Notes under the pieces: generated by a model
Seen by the model: only the letters and a program-made list of their open reading frames with translations
Databases searched by the model: none
Told to the model about the DNA's origin: nothing
NCBI GenBank assembly: GCA_945787585.1
Contig: CALZIG010000253.1
Location: forward strand, 1-16,413
Direction of reading: 5' to 3'
Source of the DNA: an uncultured Gammaproteobacteria bacterium
Lineage (GTDB): Bacteria; Pseudomonadota; Gammaproteobacteria; SZUA-140
DNA: 16,413 nucleotides
Shown here: positions 7,996-15,617 of the stretch, one piece after another
Numbering within the stretch: position 1 is the first letter of the stretch
Layout: the number at the start of each line of letters is the position of its first letter
Made by a program: the position numbers and the translations under genes

Positions 7996-8721
7996 ATGAG
8001 CAAAAATTTCAAGCAATTTTTCAAATCATTAGCTATCGCTGGCATCTTAATACTACCTGTATCACATTCATTTTCAGATGAGATTCAGTCACATAGTATT
8101 GTGAGGTCTACAGCAAAAGCATTTCTATTGAGCCAGGCAAACAGTAACCTTAATGAAGGAATGGAAATTGAAATTACGACGAGTCGACTTGACCCACGCT
8201 TAAAATTGCGGCAATGCCAGCTTCCACTTGAGCCATTTTTGCCGCCGGGAGCGAGTTTAAGCGGCAACACAACCATTGGTATTCGCTGTAATGACAATAA
8301 ACCATGGTCCCTCTATGTCTCGGCAAAAATCACAAAATATGCGGATGTATACGTCTCAACTCGCTACCTGCCACGTGGCACCAAGCTTAAAAAAAGTGAT
8401 ATCACGCTTAAGCGAAACAATATTAGCAATACATCTATCGGCTATATCACGGACATTAATCACATCGTCGGGAAAATCCTACGACGACCATTACCCCACA
8501 ATAAGATTGTTCCGCCTAATGCGCTAGATGCACCGATGCTTGTTAAAAGGGGACAAAAAGTGACGATCATTGCACAACATACTGGTGTTCAGGTGCACGT
8601 GAAAGGAAAGGCGCTCAAAAATGGATCTGAAGGCGACCTTATTCGCGTACAGAATCTAAGCTCCAAACGTATTATCGAAGGTACGGTGATGTCGGCAGGC
8701 GTTGTCGGTGTCAATCTATAA
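7996..8721 (+). CDS. flgA: FlgA, periplasmic P-ring assembly chaperone
   Basis: FlgA is exported to the periplasm, where it helps FlgI form the P-ring. The 241-residue product starts with a Sec signal peptide: K4, K7 and K10, a hydrophobic core SLAIAGILILPVSH, and cleavage probably near residue 27. The middle region has LDPRLKLRQCQLPLEPFLPP and GIRCNDNKPWSLYVSAKI. The SAF-type part reads VYVSTRYLPRGTKLKKSDIT followed by GKILRRPLPHNKIVPPNAL. The C-terminus LVKRGQKVTIIAQHTGVQVH and VMSAGVVGVNL is typical of the family. It is the first gene of flgA-flgM-flgN, as in Pseudomonas and Vibrio. Confidence 0.94.
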   Translation: MSKNFKQFFKSLAIAGILILPVSHSFSDEIQSHSIVRSTAKAFLLSQANSNLNEGMEIEITTSRLDPRLKLRQCQLPLEPFLPPGASLSGNTTIGIRCNDNKPWSLYVSAKITKYADVYVSTRYLPRGTKLKKSDITLKRNNISNTSIGYITDINHIVGKILRRPLPHNKIVPPNALDAPMLVKRGQKVTIIAQHTGVQVHVKGKALKNGSEGDLIRVQNLSSKRIIEGTVMSAGVVGVNL

Positions 8722-8781
8722 AGAACGGAAATATAACGTGTGAATAGCAAGTCAATACTAGTACTACGAGGTTATTAAGAT

Positions 8782-9096
8782 ATGCCCATTGAAATCAGCG
8801 GTCTACCAACCGCACTAACTGGCAAAAACAATGAAAGTGATATTGAGCGCGCGCGGTCAAATAGCAATGATTTGAATAAGCATCAGAGCGAAACAACGGG
8901 CTCAACAAAGGCTGACACTATTTTCATAACCGAAACAGCCGCACAATTGCAGGCTATGGAAACGAAGCTGGCTGAAGTGCCCGCCGTTGATCTTGTTAGA
9001 GTGAAAGATATCCAGCAATTGTTAGAAAGCGGAAAGTATGAAATCAACGCTGATAAACTCGCCGATAATCTATTACGTTTTGAGACTCAGCTTTAA
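8782..9096 (+). CDS. flgM: FlgM, anti-sigma-28 factor
   Basis: FlgM binds FliA (sigma-28) and is exported through the finished hook-basal body, so late genes are expressed only after hook completion. The 104-residue product has a polar, probably disordered N-terminus (about 1-45), rich in N, S, E and K. The conserved sigma-binding C-terminal part (about 65-104) contains VPAVDLVRVKDIQQLLESGK, YEINADKLADNLLRFE, the FlgM signature. A GAGG lies 11 bp before the ATG. It follows flgA by 60 bp and precedes flgN by 26 bp. No convincing FliA promoter of its own is visible in the gap, so flgM probably relies on the flgA promoter. Confidence 0.93.
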   Translation: MPIEISGLPTALTGKNNESDIERARSNSNDLNKHQSETTGSTKADTIFITETAAQLQAMETKLAEVPAVDLVRVKDIQQLLESGKYEINADKLADNLLRFETQL

Positions 9097-9122
9097 AATC
9101 AATGGAAATAAAAGGCAATAAG

Positions 9123-9569
9123 ATGAAATCCAATAGCCAAGCAACTAAAATAGGTCTTTTAAAAGACGAAATTTCTGCAGTAAATTTGTTACTTACAACA
9201 TTACAGGAAGAGTTTGATACACTGAACAATCAAGCCTCGCCAGAAAAAATATTAAACTTGGCTGCGCGCAAAGAAGTAATGCTGACCACAATCGAAGCAC
9301 TAAGCAATAATCGGATAGCATTACTTCCCATTAGCGATCCAGAACTATTAACAGAACCGCTCAATGCTCTCTGGAAAAACCTTCTGGAAGCTGCTGGAGC
9401 GTGCCAGAAACAGAACCAAATCAACGGCGCGATCATTAACACAACCAGGCGTTACGCTGAACAGGCCACCATTATTTTAAACGGTATTCAGCCGGCAACA
9501 GAGTTACATTATGACAGTGCAGGAGAAACCATTTCTGGGCGCCAGCCAAGAACCCTGGCAAAGGCGTAA
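9123..9569 (+). CDS. flgN: FlgN, export chaperone for hook-filament junction proteins
   Basis: FlgN is a cytoplasmic chaperone that carries FlgK and FlgL to the flagellar export apparatus. I place the start at the ATG at 9123 because it has an AAAAGG site about 8 bp upstream. An in-frame ATG at 9102 would add seven residues but has no site. The product is then 148 residues, within the family range. It is acidic to neutral and mostly helical: LLKDEISAVNLLLTTLQEEF near the start and NTTRRYAEQATIILNGIQ near the end, the FlgN-like last helix. The sequence is weakly conserved in this family, so the call leans on gene order after flgM as well as on the fold pattern. Confidence 0.85.
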   Translation: MKSNSQATKIGLLKDEISAVNLLLTTLQEEFDTLNNQASPEKILNLAARKEVMLTTIEALSNNRIALLPISDPELLTEPLNALWKNLLEAAGACQKQNQINGAIINTTRRYAEQATIILNGIQPATELHYDSAGETISGRQPRTLAKA

Positions 9570-9671
9570 TTTATTCATCATCTGAAAGAACTTATCCCCG
9601 CATCGCCGCTCACCAGCACTCACTGCCAGACTCAGCTAGAGCACTCAAAATAGAAATAAACAAATTTTAGA

Positions 9672-9698
9672 TAAAGTTCTATATGCTAATACCGATAA
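9672..9698 (+). promoter_or_regulatory. FliA (sigma-28) promoter upstream of hsbA-hsbR
   Basis: The site reads TAAAGTTC-N11-ACCGATAA, matching the FliA consensus TAAAGTTT-N11-GCCGATAA at 7 of 8 positions in each half with exact spacing. It is the best FliA match in the window. Transcription would start near 9705, leaving about 209 nt of leader before the STAS gene. The gene pair would therefore be a late flagellar target although its products are predicted to act on FlgM. Confidence 0.82.
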
Positions 9699-9704
9699 TG
9701 AATC

Positions 9705-9717
9705 TAACCATTGGTTA
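9705..9717. repeat. Palindrome at the predicted hsbA transcription start
   Basis: TAACCA and TGGTTA flank a single T, making a perfect 6-bp inverted repeat. It begins about 7 bp past the FliA -10 element, so it would lie at the transcription start. A repressor bound here would block initiation, but such short AT-rich palindromes also arise by chance. Confidence 0.35.
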
Positions 9718-9913
9718 ACTTAATAAAAATTATCGTACAAAAACATGGATAATACCCACATCAGCAGGTCTCATAAAACATACACACTAAAGTATTCTGA
9801 AAAATAGACTTAAATGGCAGCAATGAAAAATATTGATGTATCATTATATTTAATACAATTAAAACAATGTTTAACACCAGTCACCATTACCCTTTAAATC
9901 ATAGGTAATTAAT

Positions 9914-10222
9914 ATGCCATTAACATCACAACCATCTCAAGATGGATCAACAGTCACAATATCTATCGATGGTAATTTTGATTACACGCTCTATAAAGGC
10001 TTTAGAGATGCCTACCAGGAAGGATTAAACAGCGGCATAACAAAGTTCATTTTAAATCTTTCAAAAACAGAGTATATGGACAGCTCAGCACTAGGCATGT
10101 TACTTGTACTAAAAGATCGCGCTGGCCATGAAAACATTACCGTATCAATCAAAAACTGTAACAAAGAAATCAAGAAGATACTCGCAATATCTAATTTTGA
10201 AAAACTATTTCCAATTGAGTAA
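9914..10222 (+). CDS. hsbA: STAS-domain anti-sigma-factor antagonist, HsbA-like
   Basis: This is a single STAS domain of 102 residues, the SpoIIAA/HsbA type of partner-switch protein. Its ability to bind a partner is controlled by serine phosphorylation. The phosphorylation loop is YMDSSALGMLL, with the likely phosphoserine at residue 57 after D56, equivalent to the SpoIIAA serine. The first strand (VTISIDGNFDYTLYKGFRDA) and the KFILNLSKTEYMD strand are typical. A short AGG lies 8 bp before the ATG. It is followed after 15 bp by its predicted kinase/phosphatase. In Pseudomonas aeruginosa HsbA binds FlgM and the diguanylate cyclase HsbD. The symbol is inferred from architecture and from position near flgM, not proven by alignment. 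Confidence 0.85.
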   Translation: MPLTSQPSQDGSTVTISIDGNFDYTLYKGFRDAYQEGLNSGITKFILNLSKTEYMDSSALGMLLVLKDRAGHENITVSIKNCNKEIKKILAISNFEKLFPIE

Positions 10223-10237
10223 ATTAGAAAAATCATA

Positions 10238-11992
10238 ATGAGCTCCACCACTAAAGATAACTCTACTGATGATAATGGTGAAAATCAGTCACCTATTCTT
10301 CACTCAGATAGTTTATTAATCCTAATTGTCGATGATGACAAGACAAACAGACTGATCTTATCGACGTTAATTAAAAAACTAAATCATCAGGTCATCTCCG
10401 CAGTTAATGGTGAAGACGCGATAAAAATATTTGAAAATGAGAATCCCGATATTATCCTCATGGATGTTGTGATGCCGATCATGGATGGATATGATGCTGC
10501 CACTAAAATTAAACGGCTCTGCAATGACATCTTCGTACCTATCATCTTTCTTACTGCTATTACAGATGAAAATGCCCTTGCAAAATGTATAGAACATGGT
10601 GGTGATGACTTCATCACCAAGCCATACAATAGCGTTATCATAAAGGCAAAAATCGACGCGATGATTCGCGTGAGTAATTTATACAACAGAATTTCCGAAA
10701 GTAAGTTAGAAATACAGCAGCACCATAACCGGCTTCTACGAGAGCATGAAATATCAAAAACGATTTTCACGAACATCACCAAACCCTACAATCTCAATAT
10801 TGATAATATTAAACACATATTAAAACCAGTCTCAATAACCAGCGGTGATATATTACTTTGTTCACGGACACCATCGGGTGGCATGCATGTCATGCTTGGA
10901 GACTTTACTGGACATGGCCTTTCTGCGGCAATCGGTGCTATCCCCGTTTCAGAAACATTTTATACCCTATCATCAAATGGTTATTCAATTGGCGACATCG
11001 TATTTAATATCAATGAAAAACTGAAGGAAACACTACCAGTAGGATTTTTCTGTGCTGCATGTGTCATTGAAGTGGATGAATCCTTCAGAAGCGTTGCAAT
11101 TTGGAATGGGGGCATTCCAGATGTGGTTATTACATCTGATGATGCCCCAGTTAAAGTACCCTCTAGCCACCTCCCGCTCGGCATTCTTAATAGTGATGAA
11201 TTTGACAGAAGCGTATTTTTTACTCAGCTCTCACACAACAATAAAATATACCTTGTTTCTGATGGCGTTATAGAGGCGACCAATAGTGATGGTAAAATGT
11301 ATACGCAGGAAAAATTAGAGTCTGTTTTATACGAGTCACGATCATCGAACGATTCATTCACTAACATTAAACAATCAATTGAAAGCTTTTGTGGCAACTC
11401 GATTCAAAGAGATGACATCACTCTGATAGAAATAACGTCATCTCCATTAGACACCCTAAATAATGATTCAGATATTATTACCAGCACAGATACTGTTAGC
11501 CCAGCGAAATGGGATTTATCAATAAGACTTGAAGCTGAAGCATTACAACACACGAATCCCTGCCCCCTTCTGATTCAATCCATCATGGAAATACAGGGGA
11601 TATCGAGTCATCGTGAAAGGATTTATACTATATTATCAGAGTTGTTTTCTAATTCACTTGAGCATGGATTACTTAATTTAGACTCTTCAATTAAAGAAAA
11701 TCCACAAGGTTTTCTCGAATACTATAATCGACGTGAAGCATCATTATCTACTCTTGCCGATTCATACATCAACATTAATATTAAACATACCCCAACAGAA
11801 ACCGGTGGGAAGTTATTCATCACCGTTGAAGATTCTGGTTCAGGTTTTGACTTTTCAAAACATGATACCACTTCACCTGAAATCGTTAACTCATACGGCA
11901 GGGGAATCAATATTGTTAAATCACTTTGCCCAATATTAAAGTACTCAAATAATGGTCGAAAAGTAGATGCAGAATACGTTTGGTATAGTTAA
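10238..11992 (+). CDS. hsbR: Receiver-PP2C phosphatase-HATPase partner-switch regulator, HsbR-like
   Basis: This 584-residue protein joins three activities. Residues about 26-145 are a response-regulator receiver with D32-D34, phosphoacceptor D76 in ILMDVVMPIMDGY, T106 and K128. A helical linker (about 147-180) follows. Residues about 195-400 are a SpoIIE-type PP2C phosphatase with SGDILLC, GDFTGHGLSAAIG, LVSDGVIEA and RDDITLIEI, which keep the metal-binding aspartates. Residues about 455-584 are an anti-sigma-type HATPase kinase with the N-box ELFSNSLEHG and the nucleotide-binding DSGSGFD and YGRGINIV. This is the HsbR layout: the protein would phosphorylate or dephosphorylate the STAS partner according to receiver state, which in P. 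aeruginosa is set by HptB. HptB is not in the window. All active sites look intact. Confidence 0.88.
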   Translation: MSSTTKDNSTDDNGENQSPILHSDSLLILIVDDDKTNRLILSTLIKKLNHQVISAVNGEDAIKIFENENPDIILMDVVMPIMDGYDAATKIKRLCNDIFVPIIFLTAITDENALAKCIEHGGDDFITKPYNSVIIKAKIDAMIRVSNLYNRISESKLEIQQHHNRLLREHEISKTIFTNITKPYNLNIDNIKHILKPVSITSGDILLCSRTPSGGMHVMLGDFTGHGLSAAIGAIPVSETFYTLSSNGYSIGDIVFNINEKLKETLPVGFFCAACVIEVDESFRSVAIWNGGIPDVVITSDDAPVKVPSSHLPLGILNSDEFDRSVFFTQLSHNNKIYLVSDGVIEATNSDGKMYTQEKLESVLYESRSSNDSFTNIKQSIESFCGNSIQRDDITLIEITSSPLDTLNNDSDIITSTDTVSPAKWDLSIRLEAEALQHTNPCPLLIQSIMEIQGISSHRERIYTILSELFSNSLEHGLLNLDSSIKENPQGFLEYYNRREASLSTLADSYININIKHTPTETGGKLFITVEDSGSGFDFSKHDTTSPEIVNSYGRGINIVKSLCPILKYSNNGRKVDAEYVWYS

Positions 11993-11998
11993 TAATAC

Positions 11999-13294
11999 TT
12001 AGAAAGCACCGCGGGTACTAAAATAGACAGCGGTATCTTTAATGCCTAGTGCATAAGCAGCATCAAACCGCAGATCAACATTCACAAACGACTTTACTTT
12101 ATAACGCAAGCCAAGCCCAATACTCGATTCAAAGTCTGTGAGATCAACACTACGGGTATCGTGATACGCGTTTCCCAGGTCAATAAACAATACACCACGA
12201 AACTCATTTTTAGCACGTAATGGCACGAGATACTCAAGATTTAAAGTAAAAAATGACTCTCCTTTTATAATGCCTTTTTCGTATCCACGAATACTATCAC
12301 TACCGCCCACAGCGAAGAAGTCACCACCCAGTGGAAGCTTGCCACTCGAAAACCCCATTAGGAACTGCGCATTCAGGTTATGATGTCGTTGACCATTTAA
12401 ATAATAATACCGACGATAATAAATATTACTCTGTGTAAATGACTCATCAGAACCGAGTGCACTGGAACCCACCTGAATTGAATAACCGTATTCAGTACCT
12501 TCGCGGCTATACAGATAATCATGAACCCGCGTATACGCAATACCAAAATCAAGGCCAACGGCATCACCGTCGTTATATAAATCCGGCGTACCATTCACAT
12601 AGTTATATTTCGCGGAACGCCAAAAAGGGCCAGCATGCGCGGACCAACCAACACTTGGGCCGTCCTGTCGTATCCAACGATTTATCCCAAAGCTAAAGGC
12701 CTTATAATCACGCTCATAGGTCGAGGTAACGCCACCAGGCTTTTTGTCTTCAATTGGGGTATCAAAATAGAGCAGGCCAACACGCAGACCAAATGGACTT
12801 CCTGCTATGCGTGGATAATTATAGTCAAGATCAATCTCATTAGATTTCCCTAACGCATCACAACACCCATCTACTTTTTTATACGTCAATCGAAGGCTTT
12901 GATTAAGACCCGCAAGATTATCCATCTTAAGACGTGCCCCATAACTAATATCCCCATCAGCAGAGCGGTCAAATTTTGGCAAAGGAAAGAGATAGTATTT
13001 TTCACTAACAGTAATATTGATTACCTGTTTGCCTTCAATCTCACCCGCATCAGCAGTCACAGACTTAAATAAGCCTAAATCCATAATCGCCTGGCGATCA
13101 TTTTCAAGCTGCGTAAGGTCTACTGCAGAACCTTCTGTTAGCCGCATTTCCTGCCTTAGAATTTCGGCTTTAGTTTTTTTATTGCCGCTAAAACGAATCT
13201 CATCAATCACCACAGATTGCGCTGAGGCTAATGCTGAAATTAAGAGTGTCGCCACCAGCCAATAACACAGATTTTTTAATAAAAAAACCATCAT
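11999..13294 (-). CDS. Omp85-family outer-membrane beta-barrel protein with a single POTRA domain
   Basis: The 431-residue product starts with a Sec signal peptide, cleaved probably at ALASA/Q (residues 25/26). A single POTRA domain follows (about 27-97: VVIDEIRFSGNKKTKAEILR, then DRQAIMDLGLFKSVT). Residues about 105-431 are a beta-barrel with the family loop GGSDSIRGYEKG (330-341), equivalent to the BamA/TamA VRGF/Y motif. The last residue is phenylalanine, as needed for outer-membrane insertion. BamA has five POTRA domains and TamA three, so this is neither. Adjacent cysteines at 144-145 are unusual for this class. Its role is unknown; membrane-protein or lipid transport or insertion is a family-level guess. 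It converges on the hsbR-like gene with only 6 bp between the stops. Confidence 0.85.
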   Translation of the reverse strand: MMVFLLKNLCYWLVATLLISALASAQSVVIDEIRFSGNKKTKAEILRQEMRLTEGSAVDLTQLENDRQAIMDLGLFKSVTADAGEIEGKQVINITVSEKYYLFPLPKFDRSADGDISYGARLKMDNLAGLNQSLRLTYKKVDGCCDALGKSNEIDLDYNYPRIAGSPFGLRVGLLYFDTPIEDKKPGGVTSTYERDYKAFSFGINRWIRQDGPSVGWSAHAGPFWRSAKYNYVNGTPDLYNDGDAVGLDFGIAYTRVHDYLYSREGTEYGYSIQVGSSALGSDESFTQSNIYYRRYYYLNGQRHHNLNAQFLMGFSSGKLPLGGDFFAVGGSDSIRGYEKGIIKGESFFTLNLEYLVPLRAKNEFRGVLFIDLGNAYHDTRSVDLTDFESSIGLGLRYKVKSFVNVDLRFDAAYALGIKDTAVYFSTRGAF

Positions 13295-13314
13295 CTACTC
13301 TTCGCTACAAACCG

Positions 13315-13335
13315 TACAAAAATCAATTTTTTGTA
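13315..13335. repeat. Perfect inverted repeat in the divergent omp85-ettA spacer
   Basis: TACAAAAA and TTTTTGTA flank the 5-nt centre TCAAT. The 8-bp arms match perfectly. The repeat lies 20 bp upstream of the Omp85-type gene and 72 bp upstream of ettA, where an operator would be placed. As RNA it would be a weak A-U hairpin. A second palindrome, AGGCATGCCT, lies at 13363-13372 in the same spacer. No regulator can be named and no sure sigma-70 promoter was found. Confidence 0.4.
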
Positions 13336-13407
13336 GTATATTTAGTATTAATATCGGCCATCAGGCATGCCTCATAACCTCAATACTTATAAATTACTGG
13401 AATAAAC

Positions 13408-15075
13408 ATGGCTCAATACATCTACACAATGAATGGCGTTGGCAAGGTAGTCCCTCCCAAGCGTGAGATCCTCAAAGACATTTCACTCTCATTTTTTCCT
13501 GGGGCCAAAATCGGTGTATTAGGGCTTAATGGTTCAGGTAAATCAACACTGCTGCGCATTATGGCTGGAATCGACACGGAACACCATGGTGAAGCCAGGC
13601 CACAGGTCGGCATTCGTGTTGGCTACCTACCGCAGGAACCACAACTCGATCCAGCCAAGGATGTGCGTGGTAATGTTGAAGAAGCGCTCGGTGAAGTCAA
13701 GGCGGCAATGACGAGACTGGATGAAGTTTACGCTGCCTATGCCGAGCCGGATGCTGACTTTGATGCGCTCGCCAAAGAACAGGCAACACTGGAAAATATT
13801 ATTCAGGCAGCGGATGCACACAACCTCGAACGAAAACTGGAGATCGCCGCCGATGCACTGCGCCTGCCACCGTGGGATGCCGATGTCACTAAACTCTCTG
13901 GTGGTGAACGCCGCCGTGTCGCCCTCTGCCGCCTGATCCTGTCAGCCCCGGACATGCTGCTGCTCGACGAGCCGACTAACCACCTGGACGCCGAGTCTGT
14001 CGCGTGGCTTGAACAGTTCCTGCGCGAATTCGAAGGTACCGTGGTCGCCGTCACCCATGATCGCTACTTCCTCGACAATGTCGCCGGCTGGATTCTGGAG
14101 CTGGATCGCGGTCACGGCATCCCATGGGAAGGCAACTACTCCTCCTGGCTGGAACAGAAAGAGGCCCGCCTCGAACAGGAAGAGAAAGGTGAAAATGCCC
14201 GCATAAAGGCGATGAAAACCGAGCTGGAATGGGTGCGCAGCAATGCCAAAGGTCGTCAGGCCAAGAGCAAGGCCCGTATCGCACGCTACGAAGAACTCGC
14301 TAATCAGAGCTTTGAAAAACGTAATGAAACAAATGAGCTGTTTATCCCACCTGGTCCGCGCCTGGGGGATACCGTTATTGAAGCCAAAGGACTTTGCAAA
14401 GGTTTCGGTGACCAGCTGTTGATTGAAGATCTCAACTTCAACCTGCCACCGGGGGGCATTGTCGGCATCATTGGCCCTAATGGTGCGGGTAAATCTACCC
14501 TGTTTAAGATGATCATGGGGATTGAAAAGCCAGATAGTGGCGAACTGCGTATTGGCGAGACCGTGCAGCTCGCATACGTCGATCAGAGCCGTGATGCACT
14601 GGATGACAGCAAAACTGCCTGGGAAGAGATCTCGAATGGTCAGGACATCATCACCGTCAATGGTATGGAGATCAATTCACGCGCATACCTGGGTCGTTTC
14701 AACTTCAAAGGATCAGACCAGCAAAAGCGCGTCGGTGATCTCTCAGGTGGTGAACGTAATCGCCTGCATCAGGCCAAACTGCTACAAAGCGGCGGCAATG
14801 TACTGTTGCTCGATGAGCCAACCAACGACCTCGATATTGAAACCCTGCGTGCACTGGAAAATGCCCTGCTTGAATTTGCAGGCTGCGCCGTTGTCATCTC
14901 ACATGATCGCTGGTTCCTCGACCGTATTGCCACACACATGCTGGCCTTTGAAGGCGACAGTCATGTGGAGTGGTTTGAGGGTAACTTTGCTGATTACGAA
15001 GAAGACAAGAAGCGCCGCCTTGGTGATGAAGCAGTCACACAGCCCAAGCGGATTACTTATAAGAAGTTTGGTTGA
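13408..15075 (+). CDS. ettA: EttA, energy-dependent translational throttle ABC-F ATPase
   Basis: EttA is a cytosolic ABC-F protein that binds the ribosomal E site and gates early elongation according to the ATP/ADP ratio. The 555-residue length equals that of E. coli EttA. The first ABC domain has Walker [10 protein letters not shown] (39-47), signature LSGGERRR (163-170) and Walker [12 protein letters not shown] with E188. A charged linker (about 243-323) with [20 protein letters not shown] is the P-site tRNA-interacting motif. The second ABC domain has GPNGAGKST (356-364), LSGGERNR and [11 protein letters not shown] with E470. E188 and E470 are at the same numbers as in E. coli. The end, [10 protein letters not shown], is typical. 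A GGA lies 7 bp before the ATG. The gene appears monocistronic and has no membrane domain. Confidence 0.96.
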   Translation: MAQYIYTMNGVGKVVPPKREILKDISLSFFPGAKIGVLGLNGSGKSTLLRIMAGIDTEHHGEARPQVGIRVGYLPQEPQLDPAKDVRGNVEEALGEVKAAMTRLDEVYAAYAEPDADFDALAKEQATLENIIQAADAHNLERKLEIAADALRLPPWDADVTKLSGGERRRVALCRLILSAPDMLLLDEPTNHLDAESVAWLEQFLREFEGTVVAVTHDRYFLDNVAGWILELDRGHGIPWEGNYSSWLEQKEARLEQEEKGENARIKAMKTELEWVRSNAKGRQAKSKARIARYEELANQSFEKRNETNELFIPPGPRLGDTVIEAKGLCKGFGDQLLIEDLNFNLPPGGIVGIIGPNGAGKSTLFKMIMGIEKPDSGELRIGETVQLAYVDQSRDALDDSKTAWEEISNGQDIITVNGMEINSRAYLGRFNFKGSDQQKRVGDLSGGERNRLHQAKLLQSGGNVLLLDEPTNDLDIETLRALENALLEFAGCAVVISHDRWFLDRIATHMLAFEGDSHVEWFEGNFADYEEDKKRRLGDEAVTQPKRITYKKFG

Positions 15076-15116
15076 TGCCTAATCGATTCCAAATCTATAA
15101 AGAAAAATACTGGTGA

Positions 15117-15605
15117 CTAAAGCGCACGCATCAAAATCAGTGCATCTTCTCGTCCATGCTTTGCAGGATAATAAGCATTACGCCTGCCGATCTCATTGAA
15201 ACCCGTTTTCAAATAGAGATCGATGGCGATCTTATTTGAGGTACGCACTTCAAGCAACATGGTATCGGCACGGTTGCGGCGTGCATCATCCACCAGATGG
15301 GCAAGTAGGCCGCGGCCAACACCATGGCCACGTAGTGACTCATCCAGGCATAGATTAAGAATATGTGACTCACCGGCGGCCACCGTCATAATCGCATAGC
15401 CTTGCACGGCAGCGGTTTCCACTGACTCGACAACATAGCAGCGGTAATTGACTCGCAGGCAATCCTTAAAGATCGTTTCACTCCAGGGGAATTCATAAGT
15501 GCTTCGTTCAATCACTAACACATCAGACAGATCACCTTCGGTCATCTGACGAAAGCGGTAACTATTCGCGGTCACTGCCGGTTGAACTATGACGGTATCA
15601 TCCAT
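15117..15605 (-). CDS. rimI: RimI, ribosomal-protein S18 alanine N-acetyltransferase
   Basis: RimI acetylates the N-terminal alanine of ribosomal protein S18 using acetyl-CoA. The 162-residue GNAT protein has IERSTYEFPWSETIFKDCL (32-50), a RimI signature. The acetyl-CoA loop is LRGHGVGRGLL (91-101). The closing motif is LLEVRTSNKIAIDLYLKTGF, then RRNAYYPAKHGREDALILM. The N-terminus is about 15-20 residues longer than in enteric RimI; an internal ATG at 15545 would remove the extra part but has no ribosome-binding site, so I keep the upstream ATG. It follows the uracil-DNA glycosylase by 12 bp and is probably cotranscribed with it. Confidence 0.93.
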   Translation of the reverse strand: MDDTVIVQPAVTANSYRFRQMTEGDLSDVLVIERSTYEFPWSETIFKDCLRVNYRCYVVESVETAAVQGYAIMTVAAGESHILNLCLDESLRGHGVGRGLLAHLVDDARRNRADTMLLEVRTSNKIAIDLYLKTGFNEIGRRNAYYPAKHGREDALILMRAL

Positions 15606-15617
15606 AAAGTTTAATAC

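Larger units (their letters stand above)
9570..9913. other. AT-rich intergenic region between flgN and the hsbA-like gene
   Basis: This 344-bp stretch holds no convincing gene. It contains a direct repeat AGCACTCA (9615-9622 and 9640-9647), the strong FliA promoter at 9672-9698 and a small palindrome at 9705-9717. After that come about 195 bp of AT-rich leader before the next ATG. Two very short open frames (9745-9807 and 9814-9897) lack ribosome-binding sites. I see no intrinsic terminator after flgN, so some readthrough from flgAMN into the next genes is possible. Confidence 0.6.

Noticed and set aside
8722..8781. A separate FliA promoter for flgM in the flgA-flgM gap
   Set aside because: The nearest match, TAAAGAAC, has no acceptable GCCGATAA-like element 11 nt downstream, so the call would be forced.
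9745..9897. Two short open frames (20 and 27 codons) in the hsbA leader as possible leader peptides
   Set aside because: Neither has a ribosome-binding site, a recognisable sequence or a codon pattern that sets it apart from AT-rich non-coding DNA.
14522..15082. A 186-codon open frame overlapping the end of ettA
   Set aside because: It is a +1-frame shadow of a highly conserved EttA second ABC domain and carries no recognisable protein.
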